Shown in pieces: positions 57,548 through 64,000 of a stretch of 64,000 nucleotides of DNA. The position numbers and the translations under genes are program-made. Below the pieces are notes generated by a model. It was not told where the DNA came from, made no database searches, and was given only the letters and a program-made list of their open reading frames with translations. The DNA lies in contig JASDFA010000016.1 in the NCBI GenBank assembly GCA_035772735.1, positions 173,109,001 to 173,173,000 of the forward strand. The letters run 5' to 3'. Every line of letters begins with the position of its first letter. The stretch's first letter is position 1. Source of the stretch: Datura wrightii. Lineage: Eukaryota; Streptophyta; Magnoliopsida; Solanales; Solanaceae.

Positions 57548-60536
57548 CTAGACCCAAAACTAGTGAGTTGATATATTTCAATGCCCCTGACTTTTGGGCT
57601 AAGTTTGAAACTGCTCTAGATGTATAGATAAGTCCGAGCCTAATGAATTCTATGGATACTAGGTGTTAATATCAATCCCCAATTGTTAGAAGTAAAATGG
57701 ATGCAAAATAAGGTCGTAAGGAACTTCTAGCAAAAAGTTGAGTTGAAAGCCTTCTTACTGATTGAGTTTTCGTACAAGTTCTAGAAAGGGTCAATTTCTA
57801 ATGACTATAGATCCAATTTTACAAAGTGCTTTTGGGTGATTCAATATATAAAATTGAAGCCCTTTGATTCTTCTTTCCAACGCGTCTGACCTTGCATCAA
57901 TCGGAGTTCGGAGTAATAAGTTATGAGCAATTTGGTGAAACTGCACCAGCATCACAAAATGATTCGTTGGGTGACTCGTTAAGTCACCTAACGACTCATT
58001 AAATGACCCATTAAGTGTCCAAAATTTCTGGAAAACTTTAGTTTTAGAGGGTACTTCACAACTGGTCAAGTAACACATTATGTCACCTCACGAATCGTTA
58101 AGTGACTCGTTAAGTGGGAAAATTTCGCAGAAATCCCAGTAGACTTCACGGATTGGACTCACGACTCATCTAGTTCCTCACGAGTCATGATGTTCCTTAT
58201 GAGGACTGGAAGGGTCCTTTTTCCTGCAAAAGTTTTGGGGTGTTTTCGTAAAATCCTATGTTCCAAACTTCTAAACTACGTCATTTTGAGTATTATTAGG
58301 GATGTTTTTAAGGGTTTCTTCTAGTCTAATCTCCCATTCTCTCAAGATACTCTCTCAAACCCTTCTTCCTCCTCTCTCTCAAGGTTCAAGGATTCTTCAA
58401 GGGATTATTCAAAGACTACAAGGTCAAGTTCAAGTGGGAGATTCTTTGAAGCAGGTATGTGGGTTTTCAACAATGATATTCTTCCATCCTTGTGCAAAAA
58501 GCCCAATTTCAATTTTTCTAGAAAAGCATGAGCTAGGGTTTAAATTGATGGGTGATTTCTTCAATGTTTTCCTAAATTCTAAAACCCACTAGAATTACGA
58601 GCTAATTGTGATTATAACTATTTGAATGACTTGAATTATGTGTTAGATGGTGAAATGCATGATGTTAAAAGGTTCTTCATGAAAAAGGGCTTGAACGATG
58701 ATTGGGGTTTTATTATTGTTCAATCAATTGAATCCATGACTCGCATCCATGTATGAAATATGTGAAGATTGTAAGAATTCCCTAATAATTACAGTACGCT
58801 ATTTGCTAAACATGTTGAGATGATATTAGAGTGTATGGGCTTGATTAATTGAATGTAAAATATGTATTCTCCTTGTGCTTTCGAGGGAACTGATTGGGTA
58901 TGAGGTAAACTATGATAATGGCCTAATTATTGCGTCTTTCTCATGAATTAAAGTGAATTATGAAATGGGTATTATAAAATAAAAAACTATGTTTCTCCAT
59001 GAATTCGTTGTAAATGCTTAAGGTAGAAGTTAAGTGCATGGATTTCCGTAAACCTAAGCATGTGAAACAATGTATCTATGTATAAGTGTAATTTGGACCT
59101 ATGAATCATAAATGACTCTATGATACATGTCGAGTGATACGAATCCGAAACTTAATTGTTGTGGGAGTGTAATGCATGATGTGAATCTATAATTGTTCGG
59201 TAAAGTATGACGTTTGAAGAAATATTGATTTGGCACCATGATGATATGAATTACGTTGATAAAGCATAAGAATGATATTTTAGACTGTTGGACTTATTGT
59301 TAGTATAAAGTAGCCCTAATCCTCTCGAAATGAATGTTGTATGATGAAAACAATGAATGTTCAAGTTTCTGACTAGCTATAGTAGCATAGACCAGATGTA
59401 AAATCTCAGGTCAGTATTGCTCATGTTCAAGTCAGCCAGGGACTCTCCATAGCCAAGAATGACTCACTAGTTCAGTCGATATCCTCCATAGAAGAGAGTG
59501 ACTTCCTAGTTCAGTCAGGATCCTCCATAGCAGAGAGTGACTCCCTAGTTCAGTCGGGATCCTCCATAGCAGAGAGTGACTCCCTAGTTCAGTCGGGATA
59601 GTCCATAGCAGAGAGTGACTCCCTAGTTTAATTGGGATCCTCCAAAGCAGAGAGTAACTCTCTAGTTTAGTTGGGTTTGTCCCTAGTAGAGAATGACTCC
59701 CTTAGTTTAGCTAGGACTCTCCATAGTAGAGAATGACTCCCTTAGTTATGTCATCAGCATGATTCAGTTCCATATGATTCAGATTACATATTATAACAGA
59801 TTTAATATAATGAGAATCAGACTCAATTACCAGCAGTGATCCAGTACAGTGTGTGATGCTAGTTTCAAATTTAGCTCTTATTAAATGTTCAGAACTTGAA
59901 CCTTATGTATGAGTTCGATGATGTTTCAGAATATGAGATCCAAGAGAAAGTTTCATGTATATGTATGTGTATGTGACTCATAAGAGATTGTTGCATGTTA
60001 AATCAGTTATGTTGATGTACTTTGTTATCTCGTTATCGTATATTTGTATATTTAGTTGTTTACGTGTTTCCCGCATGCTTAGTACATTCCAAATACTGAC
60101 CGCACACCTTTTTGTGTTATATCATTTCATGATATAGATTCAGGTCTAAAAACTCAGCCTCGTTGTTAGATACGCTTCATTCCCTATCAGCTGCCAGTGG
60201 TGAGTCCTCATCTCCCGAGGATGTGATTATGCTTATAGTTTTTTTACATTTCAGTTTTCAAATTTTAGGAGTTAGTTGGGGGTTTTTCCTAGCAACTCAT
60301 CAGCTTAGTAGAAGGCTTTCCGACTTGTCTAGATAGATTCAGCGTTGTATCAAAGTGTTGTTACAATTGTTCTTATGATTCCTTATTAGACTCTTGCAGT
60401 TAGCTTTCGCTCATTTGTGTAGATAGTTATTTATAGTGTTAAGTGATATGCTATGATTACGCAATGGGTCAACTTGGAGCCTTTCGGAGTTCCTTGTCCC
60501 ATGTTACGGCTAGGGTGTAAACTCGAGTCGTGACAA
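57548..60536 (+). repeat. LTR H, first ~25 bp missing
   Basis: Aligns with the inverted LTR H' from 'ctagac..aa.actag' onward and ends CGAGTCGTGACA at 60525-60536. Element 4 adjoins the truncated start. It is longer than H' because it carries a 39-bp tandem array (59447-59757) and because H' lacks its own 3' end. No internal region follows. Short ORFs in it are not supported as genes. Confidence 0.75.
59447..59757 (+). repeat. 39-bp tandem repeat, eight units, inside LTR H
   Basis: Unit starts (CCATAG or variants) at 59447, 59486, 59525, 59564, 59603, 59642, 59681 and 59721: seven steps, six of exactly 39 and the last of 40. Each unit reads like CCATAGCAGAGAGTGACTCC followed by CTAGTTCAGTCGGGATCCT. 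The central units (59525-59640) are nearly identical, the outer ones more diverged. H' has no such array. Confidence 0.85.
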
Positions 60537-62698
60537 TACCTAACCATGAGGCTAAGTCCGGAAACCTAGATTTATATCATAAAACGATATAGCACATAAA
60601 GTATGCGGTCAGTACTTAAAATGTACCGAGTATATGGGAAATGTAAAAGAACTGAAACATGCAAATATACTGAGAGAAAGTAAATTGAATACATAATTGA
60701 ATGCGTAACTAAATTGAAGTACAATAACCCTATCAGAAGTGTATACATACTGAAAAGGTACTGTTATGTGAAAAAATTTAAATCAAATACAAGTAAAGCT
60801 GATGCATAAGGGTTATGCACATGCACTGAGAGCTGAGGCTATTACTGATATCATACACTACACTGGTTAACTATTGACAATTGAGACTGAACTCAATTGT
60901 GACTAAGCTGAACTGAAGTCTGCGACTATATTGAATTGAACTGCAACTGAAATTGTAAACTAATAAAAACATTCACTACTATTGAGAATCCCTAACTAGC
61001 ATTACACGGGGCTCTGAGACCTGGGTATACTAGGACCCTAGCTTGATATGTGCTAGATGCCACTCACAACTAAACTTAAAGGACAAATGCAACTGCTCAT
61101 CCTGGAGCTGATGTCCTAAGACTAGTCAGAACTACTTTAACTATTAAAGGTCCCGAGAGTTTAGAGGACCACAATTGAACTAACATGGGGGACACAAAGC
61201 TGGCATCATTCGTCTAGTCTAGGCTAATTCAGCTAATCAGAGAACTTAGGGTTCAACTAATCATAACATACTGAATTCATTAGAGTTTGATTAGGGCTAC
61301 TTTCTACTAACAAGAGGCCCGAAAGTCTGAAGATTCATGGTCATGCTCTTTCATCGAAATTCATAACATCATAGACCCAAAATTATAGTATAATACATGT
61401 GTTTCATATTCATGAAAACTCATAGATTCAAATTATACTTTAGCATATATACAAATATCATGGTAAAATTATGTAGATATTTCATAAGGGCCATATCTTG
61501 ACAATAATACTAATTCATGATGAAATTCTAGAAAGCATGCTATTATCATATCATATACATAGTTCATGAATTTAAAAGTAATTTCATAAACATACATGGC
61601 TACATATCATGAGGGACTTGACATTTATAGAAAAAATGTGAGAAATCATACATAGATTGAAGCCCTAAGATATACTTTTCTAGATATCAAGAAATTAGGA
61701 TTTTAACATAAATTTGAGACAGAAGGATGAATGAAGATCCTTGTTGAAGTCCCACATACCTGGCTTAACGAAATCTAATACTAGAACTCTGATCTTGAAG
61801 TCGTTGAAGAAGAACCCTAAGTGTTCTTGAGCCTTGAGAGAGAAGAGGAGAAAGAATTTTGGGAGTGTTTTTGGATTGAATAAAGGATTAGGCTAGGTAT
61901 CCCCCTTAAAATCATCCCTCTTGATACCCAAATGACGTAGTTTAGGAGTTAGAAGCATAGGATTTTATGAAATCCCCCTTGAAAATTTGCATGAAAAAGG
62001 ACCCTGCCAGTCCTCACGAGGGACATCATGACTCATGAGGTACCAGACGAGTCTTCAGTCCAATCCATGAAGTCTACTGGAATATTGCCCTGATTTTTTT
62101 CTAAGCCAGACCATGAGGCATTTCATGATTCGTGATGTCACTTAACAGGTCACTTAACCAATCGTGAAGACCCTATGAAACTCATGTTTTCCACCAACTT
62201 TTGATACTTAACGAGTCACTTCATGATTTGTTAGGTGACTTAACGACTCACCTGACAAATCATTCTGTGATCTGGTGCAGTTTCACTTAATTGCTCGTAA
62301 CCTTTTACTCCGAACTTCGATTGATCCAAGGCCAGATGCATTGAAAAGAATACTCAAAAGGCTTCAATTTAATATATTGAATCACCCAAAAACACTTTGC
62401 AAAATGGGATCTATGGTCACTATAATTCGACCCTTGCTAGAACTTGTATGAAAACTCAATGGATAAGAAGGTTCTCAACTCAACATTGTGGTAGAAGTTC
62501 CTTATGATCTTAATTTGTATCCATTGCACTTGTCACTCTTGAGAATTGATATTAACACCTAGTATCCATAGAATTCATTGGGCTCAAACCAATCCATATA
62601 CCTAGAATGGTTCCAAACTTAGCCCCAAAGTCCGGGGCATTAAAATATCTCCAATTACTAGTCTTGAGTCTAGACATAGAATCTTTTGGGGTGTTACA
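60537..62698 (-). repeat. LTR H', 3' LTR of element 5, one end missing
   Basis: Reverse complement of the LTR H type. The U3 end is complete (TTTTGGGGTGTTACA at 62684-62698). The opposite end, about 350 bp up to GTGACA, is missing where it meets LTR H at 60537. Confidence 0.75.
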
Positions 62699-62735
62699 TT
62701 ATCTCCCCTTTGAAACATTCATCCTTGAATGTGCG

Positions 62736-63600
62736 TAAATATACTGAAAATTTGGGGAAAGGAACTGCCATTCCAATTATTGAATATTCGATGCTGAAAA
62801 CTGACTGAGTGACTAAGCTGAGAGGCTAGGGAAAGAGCTGTAATCAAAAGATCTGAATACTAAGGGCTGAACGCTGATGGAGTATCTGACTCCGAGCTAA
62901 ACTACATCTCTAAATTGAATTTCTAAATCATACATGCATGCTAAGACATGGGAGGGGCTGAAAGACATGAAACTGAATTGGAACTAGATAGAGTACTGGG
63001 GAGGAACTATTTCCTGAAACTGAAATTGAGCTGGTAATGATTGAGATATCATTCTCAACCTGCTTTCTGATACTGAACTAGCAATCATGGTATTTGGTCT
63101 GATTGAAAGTAAGGGACTCATAAGCACGAATCATTCATGATATCTAAAACGGAGAACATACATGAGGTAACTTGATCTACTGAGCTACTAAAGTAACTTC
63201 AAAAGACTGAGTTCGAGGGCTGAGCATACTGGAACATAGAGTTAACAAACATAGCTAGTTTATGACATGAAGCTGAGACTTATAGCTTCGCAAAGTAAGA
63301 CGCGATCGTTGTTTGAAGCGGTCATCTAGAATTCTGGAAGTCTACATATGGTTAGAGCATAACTTCAACTGATCATAATGGAAATCATCTGAACCTGACG
63401 GGATTGGCATCCCATAACAATTAGTGTCGGGACTCCCCCACTGGCGCACTCAAGACTTGACTTGTCTCATCGACATATCATCTCCCCCTTAGCTTTAAGC
63501 CATCATTTTAAGGCTCCCGGGACTTTGTTAAAGTTAGGCTAAAAAACTAACTCTTAATTCCTCCTTCACCTCTAAAATTTACTGATAGCTTCATACTCAT
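62736..63600. other. Noncoding interior of element 5
   Basis: Resembles the region between chromodomain and polypurine tract of elements 1 and 4 (phrases such as 'gaaactgaattggaactagatagagtactggg' near 62968). No RT or integrase motif found on either strand. Positions 63390-63600 are unassigned. Confidence 0.5.
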
Positions 63601-64000
63601 AGCTATTTCACACCATGTATCGGCAATCTCCTCTTAGTATACATCTGAGGATTCCTACTCCATACTGAGGTTCTAGGGTCTAACAACATACAAAGAGTAA
63701 CAAAATTAGCTAATAACATACATGCGACTACTTCTGGCAATTTGTCCTGATCCTGATGTACTGACAAGGCAATTTTGACGTTGTCCGCCACCTGTACTAG
63801 AAAATGCGCCCTGCTAAAATGGGCAGGTTGTTAGAGCTACTGAAGAGGTGGTTGGGGCTCTACTCTCACCCTGCTTAGATGCTGGGCAATCTCTGAGCTT
63901 ATGACCCGACTTGTCGTACCAAAAGCAAGTGCCCGAACCAATCATCCACTCCCCCGAATGGTTCTTCCCACAATTCTTACAAGTTGTATACATAATCTCC
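63601..64000 (-). pseudogene. Gag C-terminus and protease start, element 5
   Basis: Two zinc knuckles at about 63880-64000: 'CKNCGKNHSGEW' (final Cys changed to Trp) and 'CFWYDKSGHKLRDCP' (second Cys changed to Tyr). 63603-63791 aligns with the protease start of the other copies, 'VVACML' then 'LLDPRTSVW' where relatives have LLDPGATLSF. The frame then loses similarity, consistent with a deletion. Confidence 0.65.

Larger units (their letters stand above)
60537..64000 (-). mobile_element. Element 5: chromovirus-like, internally deleted, runs off the window
   Basis: 3' LTR H', polypurine tract (62699-62735: TTATCTCCCCTTTGAAACATT on plus), ~860 bp of 3' noncoding and unassigned sequence, then protease start and gag zinc knuckles at 63600-64000. 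Less than 1 kb separates the protease from the polypurine tract where about 4 kb of RT to chromodomain is expected, so pol is deleted. Confidence 0.7.

Noticed and set aside
59447..59757. Tandem repeats considered as a CRISPR array
   Set aside because: Units are contiguous with no unique spacers, and the context is a plant LTR.
1..64000. Search for a host gene, tRNA or rRNA
   Set aside because: Every long frame belongs to, or mirrors, retrotransposon sequence. No exon-intron gene, cloverleaf or rRNA core was found by reading.

Overview
The window is plant nuclear heterochromatin made almost entirely of nested LTR retrotransposons. I see no host gene, tRNA, rRNA, CRISPR array or bacterial feature. 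The host is a flowering plant. The LTR style (TGTAACACCCC...GTGACA), the tRNA-iMet primer sites and the Tekay-like chromovirus proteins remind me of Solanaceae, but that is recognition from memory and not proof.

Layout, left to right. 1-422: AT-rich, nothing recognised. 423-3951: LTR A (+), its primer site and a broken gag. 3952-8215: two more same-family LTRs (B, C) head to tail. 8339-21768: element 1, a minus-strand chromovirus (Tekay-like) read from the right as LTR, gag, protease, RT, RNase H, integrase, chromodomain, LTR. A solo LTR (E, 12154-17288) sits in its integrase gene, and E itself holds a solo LTR of another family (I, 13714-16417) with a perfect 5-bp target duplication. 21769-23155: pol fragment of element 2 (+). 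23156-39728: element 3 (+, chromovirus), split in its gag zinc knuckles by F1 (25567-35256). 39729-40235: LTR piece of the F family (-). 40236-57547: element 4 (-, chromovirus), split in its leader by F2 (45377-55132, perfect 5-bp target duplication). 57548-62698: two related LTRs, H (+) and H' (-), back to back. 62699-64000: the start of element 5 (-), with gag and protease remnants.

The most interesting parts are F1 and F2, two copies of one non-autonomous family. Each has ~1.42-kb LTRs, a primer site matching tRNA-Asp as in Athila elements, and one long gag-protease frame. Both lack reverse transcriptase, RNase H and integrase. In place of these they carry, in order, a conserved stem-loop, a GC-rich promoter-like module, a predicted ~690-bp intron and a ~406-codon accessory ORF of the 'putative plant transposon protein' type, followed by ~1.8 kb of structured noncoding sequence. 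The accessory ORF is uninterrupted in F2 although F2's gag-protease has three stops. In F1 both frames are broken. Such elements would need RT and integrase supplied by an autonomous relative.

All chromovirus coding regions are pseudogenes with stops and frameshifts, though domain order and many motifs are readable. By-eye LTR comparison suggests F2 (about 2 percent LTR divergence) is younger than F1 (about 3 percent). The chromovirus elements they interrupt are older.
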